Assembly: GCA_001600175.1 (NCBI GenBank)
Contig: BCJC01000008.1
Span: 312,781-376,780 of the forward strand
Length of the DNA: 64,000 bases
Direction: 5' to 3'
Origin: Erythrobasidium yunnanense
Taxonomy: Eukaryota; Basidiomycota; Cystobasidiomycetes; Erythrobasidiales; Erythrobasidiaceae
The position numbers and the translations under genes were made by a program. The notes beneath the pieces were generated by a model. It was given only the letters and a program-made list of their open reading frames with translations. It had not been told where the DNA came from and ran no database searches. Shown here piece after piece: positions 30,897-43,659 of this stretch. Every line of letters starts with the position of its first letter. The first letter of the stretch is position 1.

Positions 30897-33800
30897 ATGG
30901 CTACTGCTGCTCGTCGCAGTACGCGTTCGCAGTCGCGAGCTTCGACGGCGTCCGCCAGCGACGTCGACGAGATCAGCGACTCGAGAACGCCCGTAAAGAA
31001 AGCCAAAAACGCAGGCGCTGGAAACGCGCGAAATGGACGCAAAACAGCTGCGAAAGCAGTACAGAATGGCAGCAAGATGACGGTGAATCGCGCTATCAAG
31101 GGAAGAAGAGCACCCACGAAAGATGTCGCGCAGCTTCAGCCTGCAAGCAGCGACAACGAGATGGACGAGATACAAGATGCAGAATCGCAGCAAGATCAAG
31201 AAGAATCTGATAACATTGCAGACAGCGAAGAAGATGATGGAGAAGAAGACCGCACCATCTCCCTTCCACCTCCACTTGCTGGCAGTTCCAGGAATGAAGA
31301 CAAGCAGGAGGAGCCGGACGACGAGGAAGAAGACGACGATGATGATGACGATGACGATGACGATGGTGATGGTGATGATGGACCGGATGCAACTGGGCAA
31401 GACGGCGAGGACACGCTGGAACGACTGGCCATATTCGCGATATCGTTTCTGGCGCGTCTGCGAGAGAAGACGGATTACGCTCTGTCCCAAGATGAGCTCG
31501 GTATGCTGACCGGATACCGTCAACGTAAGCGTTGGACATTTTGGTCTCTGCATATTCCACTGCAAACTGATGTTATCGATCTTGTACGCAAAACAGGGTT
31601 GAGAAACTACCAGGGAACATACCCATCACAGTCTTCTCAAGACAGTCAAGTCGAGCCTACGCTATCCTTCAGAACACTCACCGTACCACGAGGCGCGTCC
31701 CCGCAAGTTGTCGCATGGACGCGACTAGTCAATCTCCTCATCTTTCACACATTACTCTGCCTGTGCTACAGCGAGATGGACGAGCAGACATTAGGATCTC
31801 TGGGTTCTTTGATGCTCATGCACTCGGCGTTGCTGTCCGAATTTGTTCCAAGGAGCATCCGTACATCGCCGGATGTCCTGAATCTATGGATAGAGATGAA
31901 GTTTCAGATCATCATGAAGTACCGGCAGATCCAGCAGAAGCAAGACACGGATGAAATCGTCAATATAGGTAGCGAAGCTGGCTATTTGGAAGTGAACGAA
32001 GACGAACTGGAGAGACTGCTCGGAGGGCACAAAGACGCCCAGATAGCTATAAAGAACTTACGGAAGGATTGTAAGTCAGCATGGAAGAAGGTAAGGCGTT
32101 ATTTGCAAAAGCTCGCGAGACTACAATGCGGCGTATGCTGAGACTTGAAGTGACGCAGCTTGAGTCCAAACCCCTCGATGAATTATTAGTGTCGCATCCA
32201 TACGAGAACTTTGTGGTCCGCGCAGTGGAAGTCATAGACCGCTGCACCCGCATCAGTAAAACAGAAATGCAAGACGAGTCTTCTGCCGCTGGTAAATCTG
32301 CCTCGCCTGAGCGCCCCGCACCCCTTAAAGCAAGGAAGTCTCTAATCTCTGCAGCTAGTAAAGCAGAAGATGCAGAGCCCAAGCGTACATCTCCAGCTGC
32401 AGGACCTTCGAGAGCCGCACCTGCTGCCCGAGCGGGACGGACAGCAAGGAAAGTCTCTACTGAGCTTCCAGCGATACTCTCTTCCGACACTTCTCTGAAG
32501 CAGTCGACTCCAAACGGACTTTCTCATTTACTGGAATACGAGTCTGGTCAGGAGGAGGCGGAAGATGAGGGCGAGAAGTCCTTCCGCATGATTACAGTAC
32601 GGAAGAAAGCGGAAAGCGAAAGAAGAGCCTCAGAACCTAGGAGGAAAGCTCAGGCTGCCTTGTCAAGCCCAATCAAGAACAAGCTGGGTGAGCGGCTCTT
32701 ACAAGTCTTATCACCTATTCGAAGAGGCCAGACAGCAGCAGGCAGCGCAGTACCGGACAACAACCAATTTGTACAAGGAAGCAATGTCGGCGACTCTCAA
32801 GAACGAGCGGCCGCAGTGAACGCGCTCAAAGGTACACCTGTCGACGACCAAGAAGGCTTAGATCTCGGCTCAGACCTCGAACGGGCTCTTCATGGGCAAA
32901 CTTCGGAAGAGTCGGGAGATGATGAAGACAACACCGTCATTGCCGCTGCTGGCACGGAGGACGATGTTTTCGTGGACATTAATACGATCATACCGAGCGA
33001 AGACGAAGACGGAGCTGAAGCAGTACAGACGCAAGCTCCGGAGGATGATGAGTCGGAATCGCAGTACAAGCAGACTTATGATCCTGAAGAGGTTGAGAAT
33101 GCTCTTCTGAAGTCACCCTCGCAGCGTCCATTCGACGGTCCACCACGCTCTCAAGGTACCTCTTCTATCTCCAAAGCCTCCGATCAAGGAAGAAAGGCCC
33201 TTGAACCCCTGTCGGACTCAGAGGAGGACGAGGACGAGGACGACGACGGTGATGCTGGCGCATCTGACGAGATGGAAAGCCAGCCTAAGCATGTCAACGG
33301 TGCATACCGCGGACTCGCTATCAGCAAGGACAATCGTATCGTGCAGCGACAAGAGAACGTACCTCGTGCGAGCAAATCGTGAGTGACGAAGCTCTCACTA
33401 TACGAGATTTGTCTGAATCAATTTATTGTTCACAGTATGCTGGACCGACAGCCGGATGCCAAGAGGATCAGTATGTCTTCGCCCTCAACACAGACGCAAA
33501 CGCAACGGAACTCGCCCGCTGTAAGCAGAAGCCCACTTGAGCAGCGGCGCAGTATGTCCATTCCGGTCGTGGAAGTATCAGTCAAGCGCAATAAAGCGAA
33601 GGGAAAGCAAAGAGAGCGGTCAATCTCAGCCGAAGCACCTACTGCCGGGCAACAGCTCTTCCGTCCCGAGCCAGCCGACGACAATCTCGGCTATCAGCCA
33701 AACGATTTCGACTATGGACCAGGTGATGACTATCCGCCGGATGAACAGGATGATCTACTCGAAGCATCTGCGCAAGGTCTGGAACCCGCACAGCAAGGTA

Positions 33801-35147
33801 GGGAGGAACATGAGGTGGACGAGTTGGCATCCGATCTTGACGATGATACTCCTACGCCTCCTCCCCCTACAGATTTAGCGCCAACTTCATCTGTGCAAAA
33901 ACCGGACGGTACAAAGAGGCCTTCCAAATCGCAACCATGGCCTACGAGAGGCGCAACTTCCTCTAATGCGAGCGTCGGCAGAGAAGCTGAGGCCCGAAGT
34001 CCTCCACGAGCGAGTACCTCCCGCAGCAAGCAAAAGTCGAAAGAAAAGCAAGCGGCGTTCCACGACTCCTCTGAAGGTGAAGAGGAAGGCGCTGGATCCG
34101 ATATTAGTATGGACGACGACTTCATCCGCCAAGTGGAAGCTTTCAAAGCGCAGCTCAAAGCCAAGAAGGCCGCCGCTAGGGAAGCCAGTCGCTCTGCTAG
34201 CAAATCGCAGGCCAATGATCGGACACATCAGAAACGCAGAGACGTGGAAATAAGGCCTGAGAGCAGGGACCCTGAGAGAGTGGCACAAAAAGACCGTCAC
34301 AAGGGCCCGTCTGCGAAGAGACAAGAGCAAGCCAGACAGCAACAAGTAGTAAGACGCCCACCGACGCCAGATGAGGATAATAATCAAGATGAAGAGGATG
34401 ACGAAGATGAAGACTTGCCAGTCGCAGGCCCTTCCAGCAGGCCACATGTCCCAAATAAGAAGCGGCAACGTCCAGCGAGAGAGGCCAGTGACGCAGAAGA
34501 AGAGGCACCGAGACGCAAACGCTCAAGCAAAGGGCAAGACAAGAGGAACGGCAAAGGCAGACAACAGTCAGACTCTGAAGAGGAAGATGATGGAGAAAGT
34601 GACTCTGCAATATCGCAACCCGACTCAGATGACGAGCGAATGGTCGACAAGATTTGGAAGAAGCATGCTCGCGAGCTGCTGCAACATCGACCAAATGACC
34701 TCGTTCCCGATTCCGACGGAGAACTGAAAAGGCCGAAAACCAGAATCGTAGCTCCACCCAAGAAGGCCGGGCACTATGAGAGGAAGAGAAACGGGGTCAT
34801 CGTGAAACCAAAGGAGACATACAGGTACGCATCTTCCGCCAAGCATGGCAAGATGTACTGGTCAGCAGTAGAGGATCTCGTGCTCCTGTACGGCATAAAG
34901 AAGCAATCCGACCCATCTTATGCTGCCATATTGGACAAATACGGTAGATACGGTAGCAAGCATCTGGCTCACCGAACCATCGGGAACATCAAGGACCGCC
35001 TTCGCACGTAAGCTGTTCTTGTGGCGTGCGCGCACGACTGCTCAAACTGACTCTTACTCTTGGCTCCGCAGAATCCAGGCTCAGCGCGAAAAGTTGGACC
35101 CTCCTCTTCCTAGACTTCCGTGGTACAAAGCTTCAAGGAACAGGTAA
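30897..35147 (+). CDS. Telobox-Myb protein, candidate TRF/Taz1-like telomere binding protein
   Basis: Five exons (30897-31524, 31597-32090, 32159-33378, 33436-35007, 35072-35147) give about 1329 residues. Order: a Ser/Arg/Ala-rich start, a long acidic segment (EEEDDDDDDDDDDDGDG near residue 150), a helical region of about 200 residues (LERLAIFAISFLARLREKTD ... NLWIEMKFQIIMKYRQIQQK), about 800 disordered charged residues, then a C-terminal Myb-like domain with YWSAVEDLVLLYGIKK, AILDKYGRYG and HRTIGNIKDRLRTIQ. The last aligns with the telobox of TRF proteins (RTxVMIKDRWRTMK). An acidic start, helical dimerisation-like domain, hinge and C-terminal Myb is the TRF1 layout, so a role in binding double-stranded telomeric DNA is inferred. 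The domain alone could also be a general SANT/Myb. Confidence 0.75.
31318..31381 (+). repeat. GAC/GAT trinucleotide tract in the acidic domain
   Basis: About 20 consecutive GAN codons, mainly GAC and GAT with some GAA, encode the poly-Asp/Glu run of the telobox gene. A GGT interruption occurs toward the end. Such tracts often vary in length between strains. Confidence 0.85.
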
Positions 35148-35324
35148 CCTAGCTAGAAGTAGCGCACGCAACGTTGCGACAACCTGCAGGTCAGGCTCCT
35201 GTTCATAGATGTCTCAGATCAATCAGCACAACATTGTATTGAGGGCTGTAATCAGGGCTTCGCGTCAGGGTAATCAAAGGTTTCTCACGATCTTGACCTT
35301 ATGCGCTGCGATAGCTATTTTGCA

Positions 35325-36397
<1,073 letters not shown>

Positions 36398-36607
36398 TAT
36401 GTCGATTGTGCGAAACAGCAAGACTAGCTACATTTCGCAAACTGTCCACAACAGCACGAACGCCTCCATCTTCCCTAGATACGGTTATTGTTATACTCAA
36501 AGAAGCGGTGTGTTCATGAAGGACCGACTGGGCCGCCGCTGCTGCCCATGCTCAAGCGCTGCAGGGCGTACATACCTGAGAGACGTTCGTCAGCTATCAA
36601 CATCGCG

Positions 36608-39600
36608 CTATGCATACTTAGGAAGCGCACCAAAGAGATAAGCACCCTACAATACGTAAAGACTGTCAGCACGAACCGAATCAGGGCATATGCCGGACAC
36701 ACCTTCTCCAGCATGGCCTCCTTATCGAAATCAAGGACAGAACCACGATTACTTTGCTGATAATCCAGTAGGCCTTGCAAACCTAGAGCATTGGTCTGTG
36801 CAGCTTGTCTGCCTCCAGCCTGAAAGCTAGGCGGAACATCGTCGCTGCGTGCAGCCAAAGAAGGGCGAGCACCATACGAGGGCGGCATCGAAGTAGCTGG
36901 CGGCGCGGACTGCCTACCGTTCGCTGGTTCTCTTCGGCCAATAGTAGTGCTCTGAGACTGCCATTCACCAGAATCGCGGTTCCCTCCTGCCGATCTGCGG
37001 TCCTCCAGACTCGCTTGTTGCTGTAGATTCTGTCTGGACTGCGCTTGATGTAGTCGCGCTCTAGGACTAACAGGCGGGCTAGTCAAGACTGCTTCTCCTT
37101 GTTGGACCGACTCTGCCCTCGTCCGCGAGTCCGAACGCTGTCGAAGTTCGTACATGTCGAGGCGCTCAGTCAGCACACGTAGCTGCTCTTGGGTAATCTC
37201 CAAGCTCCTCCGCATCTCTTTGGCCATGTTGGCGGCCTCTTCGTTGTACTCCCTCTGTTCGCTTGTATGCCTTCGCATCTCCTCACGCTGTTCCGATACA
37301 TCCTCGCTCAAGCTCTGATGTCTAGCCTGCTGCTCTGCAAATCTCTCGTGGACAGTTCTTTGCAGATTCGTATACGCATCGTTGGCAGCTAAGATGGCCT
37401 GATGATGGCTTTTCAGCGTTTCTAGCAGGAAACCTGGATCCATGGCTATAGATGGATCTGCTGCCTCGTGATGCTCTTCAGTATGACGTGACGGCGAGGC
37501 GGACCTGTGCGATCCCGGTTTGGAACGTGCCTCTGAAACTACCGCTGAAGAAGAGCTTGACCTCGTAGGCTTCGCTGATCGAACAGACGGAGACGATGTT
37601 GATGTGGTATGTAGCGGCAATCGAGAGTGAGAAGGTAGATTGGCCCCAGATGGTGACGAAGCAGGAGATGATCTTGTCTCAAATGCGAACTCCGGCTCCT
37701 GGAGATGGGCAGAAGGGGAGACCTGGAAAGGAGGAGAACCTAATGCTTGTGCTTCGGAGGCTCCTTCAGCTGGGTGCTGTCCGTGCTGCGCGGCTGTTGA
37801 CATATTGCTGACTTCAGCTTGTCTATGCCCAAGTCCGGCCGTAGCGGGAACGCTATCCCTCGAGCTGTCGGCAACTTTAGCCTCCCGAGCTTCATGCAGC
37901 GAGCCCTCCGGTGCTGTATAACTCCGCGCCATCGATGCGACCGATGATCTGCGCTGACTAGTTAGGGACTGCGCCAAATCCTCATCCTGCTCAACAGGCG
38001 TGACCACTACGCGTGAGCCGTGGTCGTCTTCTGCCTGTGTAGACTCCATCGAGTCGTGATCTCCGTCTCCTTCCCCTTCCTCCTGACCGCTTTCTGCCTC
38101 CTCGTCGCTATCGTCTTCGATGGTCACGCTAGCTCTGGATAATTCGCTTGCGGACATGCACTTGTCGGCTCCGTCAGGGACTACTGCATTCAGTTCGATA
38201 GGCGAGATCGCTCTTGAAGCTGGAGCTGATCTCATCGAAGCAGCAAGAACATCCCTGATCTTGACAGCATCGGCGTCTGGACCGGGTGCCGAGCTTGTGC
38301 GTTCGGGCGCAGCAGGAGGGACGAGGTCACTGCCCTTGGGTTGGGCGCCTCCATTCTGAGAGTCATCCTCGTCCTCTCTGGGTCCTTCTGATCTTTCGGC
38401 TTCATCGAGTGCTACTTCTTGATAATAGCGAAGACGCTGCTCCCATTCCTCACGATTCGTGATCGATATTGCCTTTTGCATAGCTTCGATAGACCTCTCT
38501 CGCCTGAATCTCGAATCAGTCTCGGTTCAGATAATCTGGGTGAGTGAGTGAAGACGCTTACCAGATAGCAGCATCTCCCGGTATTCTTCCAGACAACGTC
38601 TCGATCGTCAGGATATCGCATGCTTCAGCCAAATCGGCATAACAATCATCGAGGTTGCCGAGCGGGCAGCGTATGGCTTTCTCGAAGTATTGCTGCGCTT
38701 GCTGGTAATAAGCCGGAAATTTCGGTTGATCTGCAGCATAGCAGGCATTTTAGTGTCTCTTATACAGTTTGCGCACAGGACGAGCTTACCCATGAACGCT
38801 CTGGCAGCAAACGTCCAGCATCTGCCTGCGATTTCGGTCTCTTCTCCTGCTAAGCTAGCTCCTCGATCAAATGCTTGCACAGCAAGCTGTAGGTGCTGCT
38901 CTGGGTGCACACCCTGCTGCTGCAGAAGCAACGCTGCCGCGGGAGCGGTTTCTGCCAGCGTTTTCTTTCGAATCAAAAGATGGGTCTGTCCGTATCTCAG
39001 CCATCTTTGAGGGTCCTTCGCCAGTTCGTTGTATCGGTTCAGACAATCGTGCATATTTTTCGCAGCTGTAATGATTGTCTGAATGCCCAAAACTGGCAGA
39101 TACGTGACATACAGCTCGCACATGTCCCAATGACATCGTGCTTTGGCAGCCTCATCTCGCGTTGCCAACAGGCGGGTCACTATCGCATCCTTCTCGGCCT
39201 GGAAAGCTTTTCGATGTCCGATAGCCAAAGCTCGAGCTTCCCACGCTGCAATACGAGCTTGTTCTTTGGCTATGCGCTCGAGCTTGACTTCGACTGCCGA
39301 GCTAGATCTTCTATGCTTCCGTCGGCGCTCGCGATCAGCTGACGGAACCTGGAGTTCGGACGATTGCTGAGTCGATGGCGGAATCTCCTCATATGGTGGT
39401 GGAGATGTGAGAGGGGTAGTGGATATTTGCATGGTGCTTGTAACAGGAGAAGGACCGCCTCTAGCTGGTCGAGCAGTAGCTGAACTAGCTGTCGTTCCAG
39501 ACTCGACGCCTGAAGCTTCCGCACCTTCTTCCTCATCTACCGAAAGGCATACAGATGGGCTAGGGCTTCGCATAGGCGACGGTACCTCTTCGATATGTAC

Positions 39601-40368
39601 GTAAGGCGGCGATATATCTGATGCGACTGGTTTTGCCTCTGAAGTAGGTGGAGGGCTAGTCGAAGCGTCCGCAGCTCTTCGAAGTTCTTGGGAGACAGTC
39701 AACGGGCCTTGTCTTTCGGTCATTGTATGATGATGTGCTAGTCTCTCCCTCCTAGTCTTGAGCGCAGCTGGAGGCTTTGGATGGTTCTGAATATGTCGCG
39801 TTGTCGCTTGGCTGTCGAGGCCAGGACGCGAAGAGGCACCTCTCTCATTTGTATTCCTCTCCGCAAAAGCCATAGACAGTGTACTGCTTGCGAACGTCGA
39901 TGTCGTAGACGAGTCTGAGGAAGGACGGGATCGTTTGGTCTCTGCTGCTGTATTGTCTTGCAGTTCTTGTATAGCAGGACCTGCATTTGGTGTGAGTAGC
40001 GATGATGCGCTTCTAGTCCTCCGATGTTGTAGCTGCAGACTCGAAGATCGAGAAGTCGATGGCGGAGGTGAGAGCTGTCTCATTACGGGACTGGCAGTTG
40101 CGCTTCTGCTTCCTCCTCTCTTACTCCCCGGCATCTCCTCTATCATGATTGCAGGCTGATCTCGAGCATCTTTGTCCAATTCAGGCTTTTCGAGAATCTG
40201 TAGGATACTCCGCTGACTGTGCAGGGATCGGGCAGGAGATTTGCCAGATCTCGCAGACATGCTCGATGCTCGAGAAGAGGTCGAGAAATTGCTGATGCTG
40301 GATCGAGGAGATAGTGTAGGGACCTCAGAGCACTCGCTGGAGTTCATGTCGGTTCGGGAGGGGAGCAT
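36608..40368 (-). CDS. Large disordered protein with a central TPR-like helical domain
   Basis: Four exons (38790-40368, 38562-38730, 36703-38503, 36608-36646) give about 1195 residues. The first 350 are Ser/Pro/Thr-rich and disordered. Residues of roughly 380-650 are helical with TPR/SEL1-like spacing: KLERIAKEQARIAAWEARAL, WDMCELYVTYLPVLGIQTII, QHLQLAVQAFDRGASLAGEE, CWTFAARAF, YYQQAQQYFEKAIRCPLGNL. The C-terminal half is again Ser-rich with a coiled coil (RRSLEITQEQLRVLTERLDM). After splicing the last intron the protein ends KGAYLFGALPKYA; if that intron is kept, a different tail runs to 36514. I do not recognise an orthologue. The domain plan suggests a scaffold, which is inference. Confidence 0.72.
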
Positions 40369-40717
40369 ACGTAAGAGGAGAAAGAGCAGAGAAACAGGTC
40401 AGCGATCTGTTATTGTCTCTGTTAAGTCGACTCTGGCCGAAAGGCCATTGAAAGCGGAAGAGTTTTCATGAAAGAACAGCCCTCGACACCCGAGAGTCAC
40501 TCGTGCGTTGTTCAGGTACCGGACGTGCGTCTATTGCGGCCGTACGGAGCCTTCCGAACAACTCAACTAGCGATCTCGGACTGGACTGCCTGACTGTCTT
40601 TCGTGAAAGACTGTCTGACCCGCGTAGCAGAAGCTCCGGATGCCATCCGAGGGGAGAGGCAGCGATATGATGTGGATATAATGGACGGAAGGGAGTGCGA
40701 GTGTGCGACTGAAAGGC
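40369..40717. other. Intergenic region
   Basis: About 350 bp upstream of the TPR-like gene and after the stop of the coiled-coil gene, both on the minus strand. It may hold the TPR-like gene's promoter. In the same strand a donor-like word at the coiled-coil stop (GTAGGC) could allow a longer 3' end. Nothing else supported. Confidence 0.4.
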
Positions 40718-41868
40718 CTACCTCATCACTGGCGAAAGATTGTGACGCTCCAAATCGAAAGCCATTGAGTAGGCATTGTAGCGGCGCTGCAATCGCAAAT
40801 CGATAAGAGATGGTAAAGTCAGTAATGGAAGTAGTAGAGGATATACGATATAGAATATGTCTTACCACACTCGGAGCCATGCCCGTAAATTCCGTCCACA
40901 GATCATCGTCCCCTCTGACTCTGGACACTGATTTGTTCTTGGTGACCATGAGACTTGGTGGAGGTCCTCTGCTTCCAGTGCTGAATGCAAAAGCACTTGT
41001 ACTCCTCTCGATGTTTTCGACATGGTATTTCAGTTTGCTCAACTGCTCATTGATCTTGATAACTTTGGTAGTGAGCTCCTCTTCTAATGCCCATATCCTG
41101 TCTTGTTCAGCAGCTAGAACAGGATCATTATCGTCATCTCCTTCTGGGATAGGTGGAAGCTCGCTTCCCCGCTTCATGAGCTCTTCCCTCTCGGCTGACA
41201 GACGCTCGATCTCTGAACGGAGATGAGGGAGACGAGCACGCTTCTCCGCATTGATGCGTCGTGGATGATGGAACTGACCTCTGTCAGGAGAAGCTATGGT
41301 CGCCAGGTAGGCCTTGAGCTGTTCTTGGGTAAGCTCGCTTGCTCCAGGTAGAACATCCCTCGACACCGTCCCCTTGATCTGATCGAGATGAAGTAGAGCA
41401 GGATGTATCTCTGAAGTCGATGTAGCAGTACTTGAGCTGACTGTACTGCTTCTGCTGTCTCCAAGAGGTGCTTCATACGGGCCTGGAGAGCCGGACGAAC
41501 TTGCTTGAAGCACACCATTTGAGTCGAGTACGCTGTCTCTAGGCATAGACACGACTTCCATACCGATAGGAAGCGGATCTGAAGTGAGTGTTGTGCCAGG
41601 AGCTGCGAGAGACGCCGCTTCCCCTGGCGGCGAGCGAGGCGCCGGAGTGCCTGCAGCCAGTGGGTGGTAGTGTGCTATATTGAGCCACAGCACAATATAT
41701 CAGTGATTCCATTGTTCGGCTCTGATTGTTGATGGACTTACGATAGTCTTGCGGTGCTCGCTGTCCATCCTGCAAGCCGATCAACGCCTTCTCGAGCTCC
41801 GCTGGGTCTACTGCTTGTTCCGACGGTGTACCTGAGAGGCCAGCTCTCTGGATACTAGTATTCTGCAT
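40718..41868 (-). CDS. Hypothetical coiled-coil protein
   Basis: Three exons (41742-41868, 40866-41674, 40718-40786) give 334 residues. The first 150 residues are Pro/Ser-rich and probably disordered. The middle has two long amphipathic helices, RLPHLRSEIERLSAEREELM and LEEELTTKVIKINEQLSKLK, likely to form a coiled coil. The C-terminus YNAYSMAFDLERHNLSPVMR comes from the short last exon, in phase. No known domain. It could be a subunit of a vesicle-tethering or cytoskeletal complex, but that rests on shape alone. Confidence 0.6.
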
Positions 41869-41908
41869 CTTCGCTTTGTCGGGTTTGACCGTTGATGCGT
41901 TTCTATCG

Positions 41909-42454
41909 CTAGCACAGAAGTCGACCCGTCTTTGGGTGAGGGGTGTAATCCGTCAAACTGTCTCCTGCAGATCTGGATCGCTGCTTCTTCTGGAAAAGTG
42001 ATGCCGTCGATACACAGGCTGCTTGAGCTCGACCGTAGCTATAGGGCTTTGATCCAGGAATGCTGCGGAGAGTACGCTTCTCTGGCGTCGAGGGGTGTGA
42101 AGTCAGAACAATACCAGTTGGTGCAGAGCAGAGACAGCCATCAACTTCATCGTTGCTGTCGTTTTCATCGTCGTGGGATGTCCCGAGAAGGCGTTGGACG
42201 ACAGCCGTGAACCAAACAGGGTGCATGAGTAGCAGATGGACAGATCGGCTGCGTTCGCATCGCCAACTCGAGAGCTTCTTCTCTTGCCTCTTCTCTTGGT
42301 CAAGTGTTCGTGTCCCTCTCTCGCGGCTTTCTGACTTCTTGCGCCGGTTCGCTATCATACGACCTTTCAAAGCTGCCTGCGCTTGAGCGAACATATCTTT
42401 GAGCCTAAGGTCAGTCCGCGCTGATGCTTCGTATAAGTTGCATTGCTTTGGCAT
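41909..42454 (-). CDS. Hypothetical Arg/Lys/Ser-rich protein
   Basis: A single frame of 181 residues from the ATG at 42454, starting MPKQCNLYEASARTDLRLKD. It includes a basic helix-like part (AALKGRMIANRRKKSESRER) and a weakly hydrophobic VHLLLMHPVWFTAVVQRLL. No family recognised. It begins only 39 bp from the start of the divergent EFM4 and ends 40 bp from the coiled-coil gene. This tight packing argues for a real gene but could also mean part of it is leader. Moderate to low confidence. Confidence 0.42.
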   Translation of the reverse strand: MPKQCNLYEASARTDLRLKDMFAQAQAALKGRMIANRRKKSESRERGTRTLDQEKRQEKKLSSWRCERSRSVHLLLMHPVWFTAVVQRLLGTSHDDENDSNDEVDGCLCSAPTGIVLTSHPSTPEKRTLRSIPGSKPYSYGRAQAACVSTASLFQKKQRSRSAGDSLTDYTPHPKTGRLLC

Positions 42455-42493
42455 CGAGAGTTGACACGATGGTTCAGAAACAAGAAGCCAGAA

Positions 42494-43520
42494 ATGACCG
42501 TCCCGGATGTGCAAGGCCTCCCTTCAAGCTCGAAACTCGGCACAAAGCAGCAGTACATGACTATTCCTTGGTTTCTAGGCATTGCGACTGCTCTGGCTGA
42601 TTCACACGTCTTCTTTATCCTTTCCTCTATCGTTCTTCCACATCCCGCTACTTGTGCTCTATCATTCCCTGTGTATGCCTATACTGATCGTAACGCAGCT
42701 GGGATGAAGTATATGCCCGCGAAGTGCGTGTCTTCGAGGATATCGGAGACGAGGGCGAGGTCTGGTAGGTTTACTTGGCCGCAACTGTACAGGCCATCGT
42801 TAAGCAGGTTGTGAATCAGGTTCGGAGAAGAATCTGCGGAAGAGATGGTAGAATGGGTCATCGACGAGTTTGGCGTGTCGACAGACAGCGCGAAGCCAAC
42901 AATCCTAGATGGTAAGCCGATCGCATTTCTGCCTGCTCGCCTTGCAAAGTTTCTGACACAACACTATGCCTCAGTTGGTTGCGGGAACGCACACTTGCTG
43001 TTGCTTCTGCTTGAAGCTGGTTATCGAGCGCAGAACCTGACAGGGATAGACTACTCGGAAGCGAGTATACAATTATCGAGGGCGATATGTTCAAAGCATG
43101 AAGTGGAAGGTATAGAATTGCTCGCAGTAGACTTCCTGGACGAGCAGAATGAGCTATTGAAGCAGGGAAGGACGTTTGATCTCATCACAGACAAAGGTGT
43201 AAGGCGATCCTTTGCACTTCTATGAAGTGCTCGTACTGATTCGTACGACGTAGACTTTCGACGCAATAGCCCTGACTCCCTCCGACGACTCCTCCCTTCC
43301 TCATCCTACTCTTCTGTATCCCAAGCGAATATCCGCCCTTCTACCCATAGGCGGCATATTCCTGATCACATCCTGCAACTTTACGGAAGAAGAACTAAAG
43401 ACGAAGTTTGTCAGTCAGGAAAACAAGCTGGCCTATCATGACCATATTCCGAGACAGGTATTTGAATATGCAGGTGGGAGAGGTCAGACTGTTAGTACTG
43501 TAGCGTTCAAGAAGGTGTAA
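42494..43520 (+). CDS. EFM4: eEF1A lysine methyltransferase Efm4 (METTL10/EEF1AKMT2 type)
   Basis: Five exons (42494-42552, 42699-42764, 42820-42911, 42975-43198, 43254-43520). Spliced blocks: SKLGTKQHWDEVYAREVRVF, EDIGDEGEVWFGEESAEEMV, SAM motif ILDVGCGNAHLLLLLLEAG, LTGIDYSEASIQLSRAI, FDLITDKGTFDAIAL and the C-terminal ITSCNFTEEELKTKF. HWD.VY..E...FED.GD.GE.WFG is the hallmark of the Efm4/METTL10 family, which methylates a lysine of eEF1A. Every intron boundary restores a family residue, so the model is firm. About 235 residues, as expected. Convergent with the histidine phosphatase pair. Confidence 0.94.
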
Positions 43521-43659
43521 AGGAGTGCAACAATCGCTGTGCGCTCGGTCACGAACACGCCAAAGAGGGCAGGATTGGTCGCTTACTTCTCGGTGACGCA
43601 GAAGCTACAGCGATCTTTTGATGGGGGATGTACCAGGCGGGGCTTCTCACCGAAGACCA

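Noticed and set aside
30843-31565. 240-codon minus-strand open frame opposite the telobox gene
   Set aside because: It is the shadow of the acidic and Ser-rich coding tract on the other strand, giving low-complexity Ile/Val/Ser runs, and has no start context or family match.
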